Assembly (NCBI RefSeq): GCF_000092425.1
Contig: NC_014221.1
Span: 2,113,001 to 2,177,000 of the forward strand
Length of the DNA stretch: 64,000 bases
Reading direction: 5' to 3'
DNA from: Truepera radiovictrix DSM 17093
Lineage (GTDB): Bacteria > Deinococcota > Deinococci > Deinococcales > Trueperaceae
Positions 27,894 to 37,530 of the stretch are shown here, piece by piece (the first letter of the stretch is position 1; each line of letters starts with the position of its first letter). Under the pieces are notes generated by a model that had not been told where the DNA came from, did no database searches, and saw only the letters and a list, made by a program, of their open reading frames with translations. A program made the translations under genes and the position numbers.

Positions 27894-29600
27894 ATCAACA
27901 AAGTTCACGGTAAACTCTCCGGTTTAAAAACCTCGCAGGTCAAACGCCTCTCCAACCTCTACCGGCGCCGCCTGGACCCGAGCGCCGTCGTCTCACAGGA
28001 GTTGGCTCGAGCCCTCGGCGAGCTGTCGCTGGAGTTTCACAAACCCGTCTCGGTGCTCGTCGACCGGCGCGGGCGCGTCGTCACGGTGGCGCTCGGCGAC
28101 GCTGCCGACACGCCGCTCCCCGCACGGCCCGGCGAGGCCGAGGGGCGGCTTTACGGGTTGCGGCTCGTGCACACCCACCTCAAAGGGGGTGGCCTGTCGC
28201 AGGGCGACCTCTCGAAGCTGTTTTTAAACCGCCTCGACGCCGTGGTCGCCGTCGACGTGCGGGCGAACGCGCGCGGCGACGCCGAGGTGACGCAGGTGCA
28301 CCTCGCGCAGATCGCGCCGCCCCGCGCCGAGGCGGAAGACTGGCTCATCTCGCCCCCTATGAGCATGCAGCGCGCCGAAAAGCTCGACTTTTTGGAGCTC
28401 ACCAGAGCCCTCGAGGAGGAGCTGAGCCGGAGCGCGCGCGCGCGTGAGACGAAGCGTTCGTCGCAAGAGCGCGCCGTCTTGGTCGGCCTCAACACGGGCG
28501 AGAGCCCCTTCGAGAGCGACTCGAGGCTGGCTGAGCTCGCCGAACTCGCCCGCAGCGCGGGTGCGACGGTCGCCGTGATGAGTAAGCAGCAGCGCGCCGC
28601 ACCGGACCCGCGCACGCTGATCGGGCGCGGCAAGCTGCAAGAGCTCGTCTCCAGGGCGTACCACGAGGACGCCGACCTCTTGATCTTCGACCGCGAACTT
28701 AACCCCGCGCAGGCGCGCGAGATCGCCCAGGAGACGCAGCTCAAGGTCGTCGACCGCACCCAGCTCATCTTGGACATCTTCGCGCAGAACGCGCGGGGCC
28801 GCGAGGCGCAGGTGCAGGTCGAACTCGCGCAGCTGCAGTACCAGGTGACGCGCCTCGCCGGCCGCGGGCGCGCCATGAGCCGCCTCGGTGGGGGGATCGG
28901 CACGCGGGGGCCGGGGGAGACGAAGCTCGAGGTCGACCGCCGCCGCATCCGCGACCGCATCGCGGCGCTCCAAGCCGAGGTCGCCCAGATCAGCCAGCGC
29001 CGCGCCGAGGGGCGCAAGGGCCGCAAGGCGTCGGAGGTACCGGTCATCGCCCTGGTCGGCTACACGAACGCGGGCAAATCCACCCTCTTTAACGCGCTCG
29101 CCAAAGCCGACGTGCTGAGCCAAAACCGCCTGTTTGCCACCCTGCGCCCGACGACCCGCGAGGGCTGGCTGCCGGCCTTGGGCGCGTGGGGCGGCAAGGT
29201 GCTCTACACCGACACGGTCGGTTTTATCCGCGACCTGCCCGAGGAGCTCGTCGACGCCTTCCGGGCCACCTTAGAGGAGCTGCACGACGCCGAGCTCTTG
29301 CTCCACGTCGTCGACGCCGCCACCCCCGGCGCACCCGACCGCGTGGCAGCCGTCAACCGCATCTTGGACGACCTCGGCGTCGAGGTGCCGCGCACGGTGG
29401 TGCTGAATAAAGCCGACCTCGCCGCTCCGGCCGAGCTCAAAGACCTCGCCAAGCGCTACAACGCTCTTGGCGTGTCCGCTGCTACCGGCGCTGGACTAGA
29501 CGCGCTCAAAGCGTCGCTGGCGCAGCTTCTGGAGGGGCCGCGCCACGTCCCGCTACCCGACGACCCGGGGCGCGCTTACGGCATGACCTTTCACGACTAG
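27894..29600 (+). CDS. hflX: ribosome-associated GTPase HflX, apparent AUC start
   Basis: HflX (568 residues from 27894) binds and splits ribosomes under stress. The N-terminal HflX domain is followed by a G domain at about 345-560 with G1 GYTNAGKST, G3 DTVGF and G4 NKAD. The usual family N-terminus (V-G-L-K-x-x-Q-x-x-x-L-x-x-L-Y-R-R-R) is encoded between 27894 and 28001, yet no ATG, GTG or TTG exists there after the in-frame stop at 27861. The only start with a ribosome-binding site is ATC at 27894, five bases after GAGGAGG. The TTG at 28002 would delete conserved sequence and has GGAG too close. Confidence 0.9.
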   Translation: MNKVHGKLSGLKTSQVKRLSNLYRRRLDPSAVVSQELARALGELSLEFHKPVSVLVDRRGRVVTVALGDAADTPLPARPGEAEGRLYGLRLVHTHLKGGGLSQGDLSKLFLNRLDAVVAVDVRANARGDAEVTQVHLAQIAPPRAEAEDWLISPPMSMQRAEKLDFLELTRALEEELSRSARARETKRSSQERAVLVGLNTGESPFESDSRLAELAELARSAGATVAVMSKQQRAAPDPRTLIGRGKLQELVSRAYHEDADLLIFDRELNPAQAREIAQETQLKVVDRTQLILDIFAQNARGREAQVQVELAQLQYQVTRLAGRGRAMSRLGGGIGTRGPGETKLEVDRRRIRDRIAALQAEVAQISQRRAEGRKGRKASEVPVIALVGYTNAGKSTLFNALAKADVLSQNRLFATLRPTTREGWLPALGAWGGKVLYTDTVGFIRDLPEELVDAFRATLEELHDAELLLHVVDAATPGAPDRVAAVNRILDDLGVEVPRTVVLNKADLAAPAELKDLAKRYNALGVSAATGAGLDALKASLAQLLEGPRHVPLPDDPGRAYGMTFHD

Positions 29601-29744
29601 TCACGACCAAGACGTAAAGTCGCCACGTAGGTTGCCACCTCTAGTTGAGAGCCTTTCGAGCCGGGTGCAGCGCCCGTAGGGTTGGTAGCGCCAGATCGCG
29701 CGTAGCCTCCGCTACCGGCACCAGACTCGTAGCCCTTACAGCCT

Positions 29745-29781
29745 TTCACACCCCTTAAGGGGCTGCGGTAGAGTAGGGCGC
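29745..29781 (+). promoter_or_regulatory. psuG promoter with palindrome in the spacer
   Basis: TTCACA (29745-29750) and TAGAGT (29769-29774) are 18 bases apart, and the ATG follows the -10 by seven bases, so the gene looks leaderless. The perfect palindrome CCCCTTAAGGGG (29751-29762) fills the spacer and could be an operator. Confidence 0.55.
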
Positions 29782-30675
29782 ATGAGGTTGCATCCGGCAG
29801 TTGCGCGCGCGCTTGCTACGGGGCAAGCGGTCGTCGCCCTCGAGTCCACCGTCATCACCCACGGGTTGCCCCGCCCGCAGAACCTAGCGCTCGCGCGAGC
29901 TTTGGAGCGCGCCGTGCGGGAGGCGGGCGCCGTGCCCGCCACGATTGGGCTTTTAGGTGGGGAGGTGGTCGTCGGGCTCTCGGACGGTGAGCTCGCCTAC
30001 CTCGCCGAAGCACCGGCCGCCAAAGCCACGCTCTGGAACCTCGCCGACCTCACCGTGCGGGGTGCGGACGCCGGCACGACGGTCGCCGCCACCTTGCACC
30101 TCGCCGCGCGCGCGGGCATCTTGGTCTTCGCCACGGGCGGGATCGGCGGGGTGCACGGCGCCTACGACGAGTCAGCCGACCTCGCCGCGCTCGCGCGCTA
30201 CCCCTTGGTGGTCGTCTCGGCGGGGGCCAAATCCATCCTCGACCAGGCGGCGACCTTGGAGCGGCTCGAGAGCCTCGGGGTGAGCGTCATCGGCTACCGC
30301 AGCGACCGCTTCGCGGGGTTCCACGTCCCCCAGACCGCGCTCCCCGTCCCCGCGCGCTGCGACACGCCCGAGGAGGTGGCCGAACGCTTCCGCGCGGCGC
30401 GCGCGCTGGGGCTACCGGGCGCCTTGCTGGTAGCCAAGCCCGTCTCGGAGGGCCTGACGGCCGAGGAGGTGGACGGCTGGTTGGGGCGCGCGCAGCGGGA
30501 GGCGGCCGCAGCGGGTCTGCGGGGAAAGGACGTGACGCCCTTTTTGCTGCGCCGCTTCGACGAGCTCTCCGAGGGGCGCGCGACCGACGTGAACGTACGC
30601 CTTCTAGAGGAGAACGCCAGGCTCGGGGCGCAGGTCGCGCTCGCGCTACAGCGCGCGCCGGCCAGCACCCCTTAG
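29782..30675 (+). CDS. psuG: pseudouridine-5'-phosphate glycosidase
   Basis: 297 residues, standard PsuG length. It cleaves the C-glycosidic bond of pseudouridine 5'-phosphate to uracil and ribose 5-phosphate. Family motifs visible are ALESTVITHGLPRPQN near the N-terminus, TVAATLHLAARAGI, FATGGIGGVH and SAGAKSILDQ with its catalytic-region Lys. The pseudouridine kinase partner psuK is not adjacent, so it is either elsewhere or the substrate arrives already phosphorylated. Confidence 0.93.
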   Translation: MRLHPAVARALATGQAVVALESTVITHGLPRPQNLALARALERAVREAGAVPATIGLLGGEVVVGLSDGELAYLAEAPAAKATLWNLADLTVRGADAGTTVAATLHLAARAGILVFATGGIGGVHGAYDESADLAALARYPLVVVSAGAKSILDQAATLERLESLGVSVIGYRSDRFAGFHVPQTALPVPARCDTPEEVAERFRAARALGLPGALLVAKPVSEGLTAEEVDGWLGRAQREAAAAGLRGKDVTPFLLRRFDELSEGRATDVNVRLLEENARLGAQVALALQRAPASTP

Positions 30676-30689
30676 GGAGGTGAGCGCTG

Positions 30690-31889
30690 GTGAACGAGCT
30701 AGGGCACGACGCGTCGCTCAGGCGCCCCGCGCGGGCCAGTAGGCGTGCGGGTAGCGCCACGCGTTCGCCGCTGCGGCAGAGCCGCCTCGCCGAGAGCTTG
30801 CGCGAAGCGCGCCAAGATAGGGGGCTCGAGCTGCGCGACGTGTCGGTGATCACGGGGGTGCGCATGAGCTACCTCGAGGCGCTCGAGGCGGGTGACTACG
30901 GGCGCCTGCCGGAGGACGCCAAGGGCAAAAACGCCCTGCGGCTCTTTGCGCGCGCGGTCGGCCTCGACCCGGCGCGGATGCTGCTGCTCTACGCCCAAGA
31001 GCGGCGCGGCGTCTACGCCCCGCCGCCGGAGCTCGAGCTGCCCCGCGACGACGCGCGCCCCCCCAGGCCGGTGTGGGGCCGTTTGGGGCGGTGGTTGGCG
31101 ACCCTGGCGCTCATCGCGGCGACCCTTGGGGCCGCGCTGTGGGTCTTTAACACCCTCCTCTTCCCCCCCGCCGGCACACCCGCCCCCCAAGCCACCCTCA
31201 ACGCCCCCATGGAGGCGCCCCGGAGCCCCTCGGCCGCACCTGGTACGGTGGACCTCGCGACCGCCGACGTACCCGTGAGGCCACCCCCGACCACGCCACC
31301 AGCCGCGGAACCTGCGGAGGCTCCGGCGCCCCAGGTAGAGGCGCTCCCGACCGATGTCCCCCCGGCCGCCGTGGCGCCGTCCACCACCGGCCCCACCGTC
31401 ACAGACCCTACAGCGATCACCCCGGCGACCTCAGCCCCTACCCCGAACGCCGCGCCGCTCGAGGCCGACGCGGCGCTGGACGCGCCCGCGAACGACGCTG
31501 AGCCCGTCGCCGAGGAACCGGCAGCGCCGGCAAACGCCCAGGCGGCGGCACAGGCAGACGCGCAGACAAACGGGCAGCTCAGCGAACCGATCAACGGGCA
31601 AACCGCCCAGGCGGAGGCGCCAGCGCCGGAAACGGCCCCGCCCACCGTCACCATAAACGTCACCGCGCCGGCGTGGCTCGAGGTCTACACGGGCGGCGCA
31701 CGGCGCGAAGGGGAGCGCCTCGTCTACCGCCTCGCCGAACCGGGCGAAACCCTGACCTTCGAGGGGCCGGTGTTCATCTTTACCGGCAACGCGGGGGGCG
31801 TCGCGGTCTCCGTCGGCGGCGGCCCCGCCGAACCGCTCGGCGCGCCGAGCCGCGTGGTCGGCCGGGTATTCCCCGCCGAGTCACCCTGA
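30690..31889 (+). CDS. RodZ-like helix-turn-helix membrane protein
   Basis: 399 residues. An N-terminal RodZ/HTH_25 domain (about 30-95, RLAESLREARQDRGLELRDV) faces the cytoplasm, a single TM follows (WLATLALIAATLGAALWVF, about 130-150), then a 150-residue Pro/Ala/Thr-rich linker and a C-terminal DUF4115 beta domain (APAWLEVYTGGARREGERLV). RodZ links MreB to the wall-elongation machinery and sets rod shape. GGGAGG precedes the GTG start. The linker has many imperfect TPA/APT repeats. Confidence 0.88.
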   Translation: MNELGHDASLRRPARASRRAGSATRSPLRQSRLAESLREARQDRGLELRDVSVITGVRMSYLEALEAGDYGRLPEDAKGKNALRLFARAVGLDPARMLLLYAQERRGVYAPPPELELPRDDARPPRPVWGRLGRWLATLALIAATLGAALWVFNTLLFPPAGTPAPQATLNAPMEAPRSPSAAPGTVDLATADVPVRPPPTTPPAAEPAEAPAPQVEALPTDVPPAAVAPSTTGPTVTDPTAITPATSAPTPNAAPLEADAALDAPANDAEPVAEEPAAPANAQAAAQADAQTNGQLSEPINGQTAQAEAPAPETAPPTVTINVTAPAWLEVYTGGARREGERLVYRLAEPGETLTFEGPVFIFTGNAGGVAVSVGGGPAEPLGAPSRVVGRVFPAESP

Positions 31890-31985
31890 GCTGCCCGAGG
31901 CGCCCGCGCACCGCGTTTGGCGCCATGCCGCAGCACCGTATACCGCAGCGCGGCGCGCGCCTCAAGGTCGGCGTAAACTAGCTTG

Positions 31986-33140
31986 ATGCTCTGGTCACTC
32001 GCCCTGCAGTCGCTTCGGCTCCGCCCGGTGCGCACCTTTTTGACGGCGCTCGGGATCGCCGTCGCGGTCGGTTCGACCGTGATCTTCCTGTCGCTCGGGG
32101 AGGGGCTCCGGCAGATCTTTGCCGAGGAGCTGAGCGGTCTGGGGCCGGACATTCGCGTCGGCGCCGACGAGTTCGACGCGCTCTCGCTCTCTGCGCTCCC
32201 CGAAGTGCCGCTGACGCTCGCCGATGAGCTGCGCGCAGAGGCGCCGCAGCTCGGAATCACGAGCGTCGTCCCGATTCTTATCTATACCCGCGCGGGGTTT
32301 ACACCGACGAGCACCTTCGTCTTTCAGGGGCTGCCCACCGACATCGACATCCGCAGCGTCTACTTCGACTACACGGTCATTGAGGGGCGGGCGTTAGACG
32401 CAAGCGACGAGGGCGCCTTTGTCGCCGTCGTCGGCGAGCAGGCCGCGCTGCGCAACGACATCGCGCTCGGCGACACGCTGCGCCTGAACCCCGAAGCCAG
32501 CTTCGAGGTCGTCGGCATCGCCCGCTCGGGCGGCGGGCTCGTCGACAGCACCATCGTGCTGCCGCTGACGAGTCTGCAGACGGCGCTTGACCTTCGCGAC
32601 CGCGTCACCCTCCTCGCCGTCAGCCTCACCAACCCGGCGCGGGCCGCCGAGGTCGCCGAGACGCTGAGCGAGCGCTACCCGGACTACGGGTTTCAGACGC
32701 GCGGCGAGGTGCTCGAGGTGCTCGAGCGCGGGGTGCGCGTGAGCGACGTCGTGCGTCTGGGCATCTCGGCGATCGCCCTGATCGTCGGCGCCATCGCGGT
32801 CGCCAACACGGTGCTGATGAGCGTCTTTGAGCGTACCCGCGAGTTCGGCGTGGTGCGCGCGCTCGGCGCCAAACCGCGCTTTCTCTTCGGCTTGGTGCTC
32901 GCCGAGTCGGTGCTTCTAAGCCTCGTGGGGGCGGCCTTCGGGGTGCTCTTGGGGCGCCTCGGCATCTGGGTGGTCAACGCCATCTCAGCCGACCTCATCG
33001 GCCTCGAGGTCGCCGCGCTGACCCTGCGGCTCGGCCTCTTCGCCGTCGCCATCGCCTTCGCCATGGGGCTTTTGTCGGGTCTGCTGCCCGCCGCGCGCGC
33101 CGCGCGCATCCCGATCGCGGTCGCCATGGCGCGGGAGTAG
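31986..33140 (+). CDS. MacB/FtsX-type ABC transporter permease
   Basis: 384 residues. One TM near the N-terminus ([19 protein letters not shown]), a large extracytoplasmic MacB-core domain (about 45-250), and three C-terminal TM segments in the FtsX domain ending [17 protein letters not shown]. Such permeases work by mechanotransmission rather than ordinary import. The ATG follows TAAACT by six bases with no Shine-Dalgarno. The matching ATPase is probably the gene at 35337, beyond the DUF2207 gene. Confidence 0.87.
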   Translation: MLWSLALQSLRLRPVRTFLTALGIAVAVGSTVIFLSLGEGLRQIFAEELSGLGPDIRVGADEFDALSLSALPEVPLTLADELRAEAPQLGITSVVPILIYTRAGFTPTSTFVFQGLPTDIDIRSVYFDYTVIEGRALDASDEGAFVAVVGEQAALRNDIALGDTLRLNPEASFEVVGIARSGGGLVDSTIVLPLTSLQTALDLRDRVTLLAVSLTNPARAAEVAETLSERYPDYGFQTRGEVLEVLERGVRVSDVVRLGISAIALIVGAIAVANTVLMSVFERTREFGVVRALGAKPRFLFGLVLAESVLLSLVGAAFGVLLGRLGIWVVNAISADLIGLEVAALTLRLGLFAVAIAFAMGLLSGLLPAARAARIPIAVAMARE

Positions 33141-33213
33141 GGGCGCAGGGGGTATCATCGAGCGGGCGGGGCGCGTTCGCACCGGGGCTTCGGGCCCTCT
33201 GTGAGGTTCTGCC

Positions 33214-35277
33214 GTGACCATCTTCCGCCGTTATCTCCCGCCGCTCCTGCTGCTCCTCGCCGGGGCGCTCGGGAGCGCCTACGCGCAAGACTTTCGCTGG
33301 CTGGACGTGCGGCAGCAGGTCACCGTGCAACCAGACGGCGCGGTCATCGTCCGCGACGAGCGCACGCTAAGCACCCGCGGCGACTTCGGCGAAGCGTTTA
33401 TCTGCGTCGCGCTCGCCCCCGGGCAGACCCTGACGCTGCTCGAGGGGGGCGCCCTCTCCCCCGGCCCGGCGGCCGAGGCCCTGCAGCAGCCCTGTGAGGA
33501 GGGCGAGGGGCAGGAGGTCGTCCTACGCCAAGCCGAGCGGGTCGCCGAGCGGCGCGTCTTTTTCACCTACCGCCTCGAGGGGACCCTCGAGGCCTACAGC
33601 GACGTCGTCGCGTGGTACTGGGAGATCCTGGAGCGCGACCGCCCCCCCGTCGACGGCTACACCCTCACCGTCACCGCCCCCGGCCCGATGGCCGAACCCT
33701 ACGACGCCTTCGTGCACCGCTTTAACAACCCCGAAGCGCCCGTCGTGCGGCTTTCGCCCGACCGCAGCGAGCTGTCGGTGACGTTCGCGCACGTCCCAGC
33801 GGGCGACGGCGTCGAGATCCACTACCTCATGGACCCCGCGCTCTTCGACGCGGCGGTGCGGCGCGCGGGGGTCCAGACGCCGGGGCTCGAGGGGCGCCTT
33901 TTGGAGGAGGCGAGGCTGGCCAACCTCGGCACCCCGGGCGCGCCCACCGTGCACCTCACGGAGGCGCCGCGCGTCGTCGACGCGGGCGCCGTGACGCTCA
34001 CCGGCACAGTCGCGCACGAGGGCGTGGTGACGGCCGTCGCCTACAGCCTCAACCGCGCCGCACCCGCCCCCTGCGACCTCTCCCCTACCCCGCCCTGGAC
34101 CTTTTCGTGCGCCCTCACGGCGCTCGAGCCGGGCGACAACGACGTCACGATCGTCGCGCGGAGCGCCGAGGGGGCGGGGTTCACCACCCACACCCTGAGG
34201 TGGCGGAGCGCCGCCGAACGAGCGCGCGCAAACCCCTTATGGGGTCTTCTGGGGCTCTTTGCGGCGCTCGGCGTCGGCGGCGGGGTGTTTCGGGCGCTCG
34301 GCCGGCAGCGGCGCTCGAGCTACCCTCCCAGCATGCGCTACCCCTTCGAACCGCCCAAGGCGCGCCCCCCGGCCGCCGCCGCGCTCCTCGCGTCGCGCCT
34401 CGCGCCGAACACCCAGGCCGCCTTTCACGCCACCATCATGGATCTGGCGCGTCGCGGCTTCGGGTCGTTCGCCTCGAAGGGGCGGCAGTTCAACATGCAC
34501 CTCGACCTCGAGCAAGACACCTCCGAGCTCCTGCCCTTTGAGGCGAGCGTCCTCGACTACCTCAAACGGGCCGCCAGGAGCCGCCGCGGCGACCCGGCGC
34601 ACCTCGAGTTCCGCGAGCTCAGGCGCTACTCCGAAAAGCACCTCGCCCACTTTTTAAGCGTCTGGTCGGAGGAGCTCAAAGCGTGGCTCACGGCCGAACT
34701 CGGTGGGCCGCGCCTCTCGCCCGCGAGCCAGCGCGCCGCCTGGGGGTGGGCGGCGCTCGGCGTTCTCGGCGCGGCGCTCTGCGGGGTCGGGGCGACGCTC
34801 ACCCTCGGCGCGGCGCAGCTCGCCCTCCTCGGGTGCGCGCTCGCCTGCGGCGCCCTCAGTCTGGTCGCCGCCGCCTTGCTACCTGCGTGGCGCGCGGAGG
34901 TCGCGCCGGAGGCGCTGGGCTGGCAGGGCTTTCGGCGGACGCTCTCGGACTACACCCGCATGAAAGACGCCCCCGACGACTTTTTCCGGCTCTGGGACGT
35001 CTACTACTGCTACGCCGCCGCCCTCGGGGTGGCCGAGCGGTTCCTGCGCAACCTCGAGCGCGCCGCGCCGCTACGCAACCTCGACGAAGGGGCGCTCGCG
35101 AGCCGCGCGGCCTGGTTGGGCCACGGCGCCATGAGCGGCCAGAGCTTCGCGGGCGTCAGCAGCGCCGCCCTGTCGCTCGGCAGCGCCCTCAGGGCGGCGG
35201 GGGCGTCGGCCTCGTCGGGGGGGTCGGTCGGCGGCGGCGGCGGGGGGGGTGGGGGCGGCTCCTCGGGGGGCCGCTAG
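33214..35277 (+). CDS. DUF2207 domain membrane protein
   Basis: 687 residues. Signal peptide ending SAYA-QDF; a large extracellular DUF2207 beta domain (about 30-230), an Ig-like stretch, a TM (WGLLGLFAALGVGGGVF, about 345), a cytoplasmic helical region, two further TM segments near 515-560, and a glycine/serine-rich tail typical of the family (a run of glycines at 35228-35260). Function of DUF2207 proteins is unknown; they often sit in envelope operons. It lies between the permease and the ATPase of one apparent ABC transporter. Confidence 0.85.
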   Translation: MTIFRRYLPPLLLLLAGALGSAYAQDFRWLDVRQQVTVQPDGAVIVRDERTLSTRGDFGEAFICVALAPGQTLTLLEGGALSPGPAAEALQQPCEEGEGQEVVLRQAERVAERRVFFTYRLEGTLEAYSDVVAWYWEILERDRPPVDGYTLTVTAPGPMAEPYDAFVHRFNNPEAPVVRLSPDRSELSVTFAHVPAGDGVEIHYLMDPALFDAAVRRAGVQTPGLEGRLLEEARLANLGTPGAPTVHLTEAPRVVDAGAVTLTGTVAHEGVVTAVAYSLNRAAPAPCDLSPTPPWTFSCALTALEPGDNDVTIVARSAEGAGFTTHTLRWRSAAERARANPLWGLLGLFAALGVGGGVFRALGRQRRSSYPPSMRYPFEPPKARPPAAAALLASRLAPNTQAAFHATIMDLARRGFGSFASKGRQFNMHLDLEQDTSELLPFEASVLDYLKRAARSRRGDPAHLEFRELRRYSEKHLAHFLSVWSEELKAWLTAELGGPRLSPASQRAAWGWAALGVLGAALCGVGATLTLGAAQLALLGCALACGALSLVAAALLPAWRAEVAPEALGWQGFRRTLSDYTRMKDAPDDFFRLWDVYYCYAAALGVAERFLRNLERAAPLRNLDEGALASRAAWLGHGAMSGQSFAGVSSAALSLGSALRAAGASASSGGSVGGGGGGGGGGSSGGR

Positions 35278-35336
35278 GGGTGGGAGCGGCGCGCACCGCA
35301 CGTTTTGGAGGCCGTGAGGCGGCTATGCTAGAGCGT

Positions 35337-36065
35337 ATGCCCGCTGCCCCCACGGACGCCCTGTTAACGGCCAGCAACCTCCGCAAAACCTACCCCGACC
35401 CCGGCGGCGAGGTGGTCGCGCTGCAGGGGTTTTCCTACACCTTTCCGGCGGGGCAGATCACCGCCATCATGGGGCCGTCGGGGTCGGGTAAGACGACGCT
35501 GCTCAACCTCCTCGCCGGGCTCGACACCCCTACGAGCGGCACCGTCAGGCTCGGCGGGGAGGTGATCAGCGCGCTGCCGGAAAACGCTCGAGCCGAGGTC
35601 CGGCTGCGGCGCTTCGGGTTTGTCTTCCAGTCGTACAACCTCGTCGCCGTGTTAAACGCCTGGCAGAACGTAGCCTTCCCGATGGGGCTCGCCGACGTCG
35701 GGGCGGCGGAGCGCAAAGCGCGGGCGCTCGCGCTCCTTAAGCGCTTCGGTCTGGAGCGGCGCGCCCATCACCTGCCGCACAAGCTCTCGGGCGGCGAACG
35801 GCAGCGCGTGAGCGTGGCGCGGGCGCTCGCGAACGACCCGGCGGTCATCTTCGCTGACGAACCGACCGGCAACCTCGACTCGAAAAGCGGCCGCGTGGTG
35901 ATCGCCGCCCTGCGCGAGGCGGCGCAGGAGGGGCGCACGGTGATCCTGGTGACCCACGACCTCAGGCTCGTCGACGAGGTCGACGGCGTGCTCGAGCTCG
36001 CCGACGGGGTGTTGGAGCGCGTGCGCCCCACCAAACGGCGCGCGCAACCGGTCGGCGCGCCCTAA
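35337..36065 (+). CDS. ABC transporter ATP-binding protein (LolD/MacB type)
   Basis: 242 residues. Walker [11 protein letters not shown]-loop VFQSYNLV, signature LSGGERQRV, Walker [14 protein letters not shown] and H-loop LVTHD are all intact; the NLDS and overall length are those of MacB/LolD ATPases, which pair with FtsX-type permeases like the one at 31986. Start: ATG at 35337 lies seven bases after TATGCT; the ATG at 35325, which has GAGG upstream, is the alternative. A much longer open frame upstream is a shadow of the DUF2207 gene. Confidence 0.92.
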   Translation: MPAAPTDALLTASNLRKTYPDPGGEVVALQGFSYTFPAGQITAIMGPSGSGKTTLLNLLAGLDTPTSGTVRLGGEVISALPENARAEVRLRRFGFVFQSYNLVAVLNAWQNVAFPMGLADVGAAERKARALALLKRFGLERRAHHLPHKLSGGERQRVSVARALANDPAVIFADEPTGNLDSKSGRVVIAALREAAQEGRTVILVTHDLRLVDEVDGVLELADGVLERVRPTKRRAQPVGAP

Positions 36066-36069
36066 GCCT

Positions 36070-36097
36070 GGTCGCCCACACCCCAGCGAGGGCGACC
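36070..36097 (+). terminator. stem-loop after the ABC ATPase gene
   Basis: GGTCGCCC and GGGCGACC (8 bp) enclose a 12-base loop just after the ATPase stop. No T-run follows, so termination efficiency is uncertain. Confidence 0.5.
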
Positions 36098-36135
36098 CGA
36101 GGCCCAAAACACGGATACTGAAGGAAGGAGCAACG

Positions 36136-36567
36136 ATGACACGTTCGACAGACCTCTCGGTCAGGAAAGACGCCGCACGACCCGCTGGGCTCTTCGCGCA
36201 CCCCGCGCAGCTCGGCGCGCTGCTCGCCTTCCTCGGCGTGGCGCTCGGCGCGTTCGGCGCCCACGCCCTAGAGGGCGTTTTAAGCGAAGGGCGCCTTGCG
36301 ACCTATCAGACCGCCGCGCGCTACGGGATGTACCACGCGCTCGGGCTGCTCGCCGTCGGCGCGCTGCCGCGCCCGACGTGGCGTGCGGCCCCGTGGCTCT
36401 TTTGGGGGAGCGTGGTCTTCTCCGGTAGCCTCTACGTGCTCGCTCTCAGCGGCGTCGCGCTCTTTGGCGCCGTCGCCCCCATTGGCGGTGTGCTGCAGCT
36501 CGTCGGCTGGGCGCTGCTCTTCGTGTCGCTGAGGGGCGCTTGGGTGAGAGCTCATCAGAGCGCCTAG
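36136..36567 (+). CDS. DUF423 family small membrane protein
   Basis: 143 residues, four TM segments. The family signature FLGVALGAFGAHALEG and the following YQTAARYGMYHALGLL and GVLQLVGWALLFVSLRG are clear (YgdD/YwdK family). Function unknown. The start is supported by GAAGGAG eight bases upstream. Confidence 0.9.
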   Translation: MTRSTDLSVRKDAARPAGLFAHPAQLGALLAFLGVALGAFGAHALEGVLSEGRLATYQTAARYGMYHALGLLAVGALPRPTWRAAPWLFWGSVVFSGSLYVLALSGVALFGAVAPIGGVLQLVGWALLFVSLRGAWVRAHQSA

Positions 36568-36809
36568 GGACCTCCTACACCGGGATTCGCTACGTCGGGA
36601 TTTGGCCGCCACCAAATCCCGCCACCACCGCTGGGGGTTTCCCCTCGTTGCACCCGGAGCCACCTAAAGGTGAACGCTCAGCCGGTGCTCCCTGCCCTAG
36701 CCAAACCGTGAGGCGGCACCAAGTAACGCGGTCAGCCGCTGTCCATAATCGGGGTGCACGTGCCGGGTTAGACCGGACGACACTACGGCGACACACTGGA
36801 GGGGGACCG

Positions 36810-37451
36810 ATGACCCAGCAGCAAGCACTTCTTTCCTGGCTTAAAGACGCCCACGCGATGGAGGTCGGCGCCCTACCGACCCTGCGGGGGCACGCCGCCG
36901 CCGCACAGAAGTACCCCGAGCTGCACGCCAAGCTCACCGCGCACGCCGAAGCGAGCGCGCGCCACGCCGAAATCCTAGAGGGCTGCATCGAACGCCTCGG
37001 CGGCCACCCCTCGGTCCTCAAAGAGGCCGTCGGCGCCGTGATGGGCAGGGTCGGCGGGGTCGCCAACTTGCCGGCCAAAGACACTGTGATCAAAAACACG
37101 CTTGGCGACTTTGCCGCCGAGAACTTCGAGATCGCCTCCTACACGTCGCTCATTGCCGCCGCCGAAAAGCTCGGCGACCAGGAGACGGCGCGCGTCTGCA
37201 AGGAGATCCTTCGCGACGAGGAGGAGATGGCCGGTTGGCTCGAGGGGCAGATCGCGACGCTCACCCAGAGCTTTCTCGATGACAGCACCGGTGACGAAGA
37301 CGAGGCTTGGTACAGCTCGCTCGAGGGCGCCAAGCACAAGGCGGCGGAGCTGGGGTCGCACGTCGACCAGCGCGGCGCGCTCCTCGCGCTCGGGCTGCTC
37401 TTCGCCGGCATCGGGACTCTGCTCATCATCAACCACGCGAGCCAAGACTAA
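36810..37451 (+). CDS. DUF892/YciE-type ferritin-like protein
   Basis: 213 residues. A four-helix ferritin-like bundle (about 5-165) with likely metal-ligand Glu and His residues (DAHAMEVGAL, HAEASARHAEI, AAENFEIASY, RDEEEMAGWL), then a C-terminal TM (LLALGLLFAGIGTLLII). Related YciE/YciF proteins are stress-induced. The membrane tail is an addition to the usual soluble family. The ATG at 36810 has GGAGGGGG upstream; the frame extending to 36540 is not supported. Confidence 0.85.
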   Translation: MTQQQALLSWLKDAHAMEVGALPTLRGHAAAAQKYPELHAKLTAHAEASARHAEILEGCIERLGGHPSVLKEAVGAVMGRVGGVANLPAKDTVIKNTLGDFAAENFEIASYTSLIAAAEKLGDQETARVCKEILRDEEEMAGWLEGQIATLTQSFLDDSTGDEDEAWYSSLEGAKHKAAELGSHVDQRGALLALGLLFAGIGTLLIINHASQD

Positions 37452-37530
37452 CGCACCCAGCTTTCACCTGAGGTCACGCAGCGCGCCGCACGGGACTTAC
37501 AGCCGTGCGGCGCAGAGCTTTTGAGGCGTC

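Noticed and set aside
28002-28004. TTG as the start of hflX
   Set aside because: It would remove conserved N-terminal residues, and GGAG is only one base away, too close to act as a Shine-Dalgarno.
34683-35336. Upstream extension of the ABC ATPase frame
   Set aside because: It is a GC-rich shadow of the DUF2207 gene; the ATPase domain begins after 35337.
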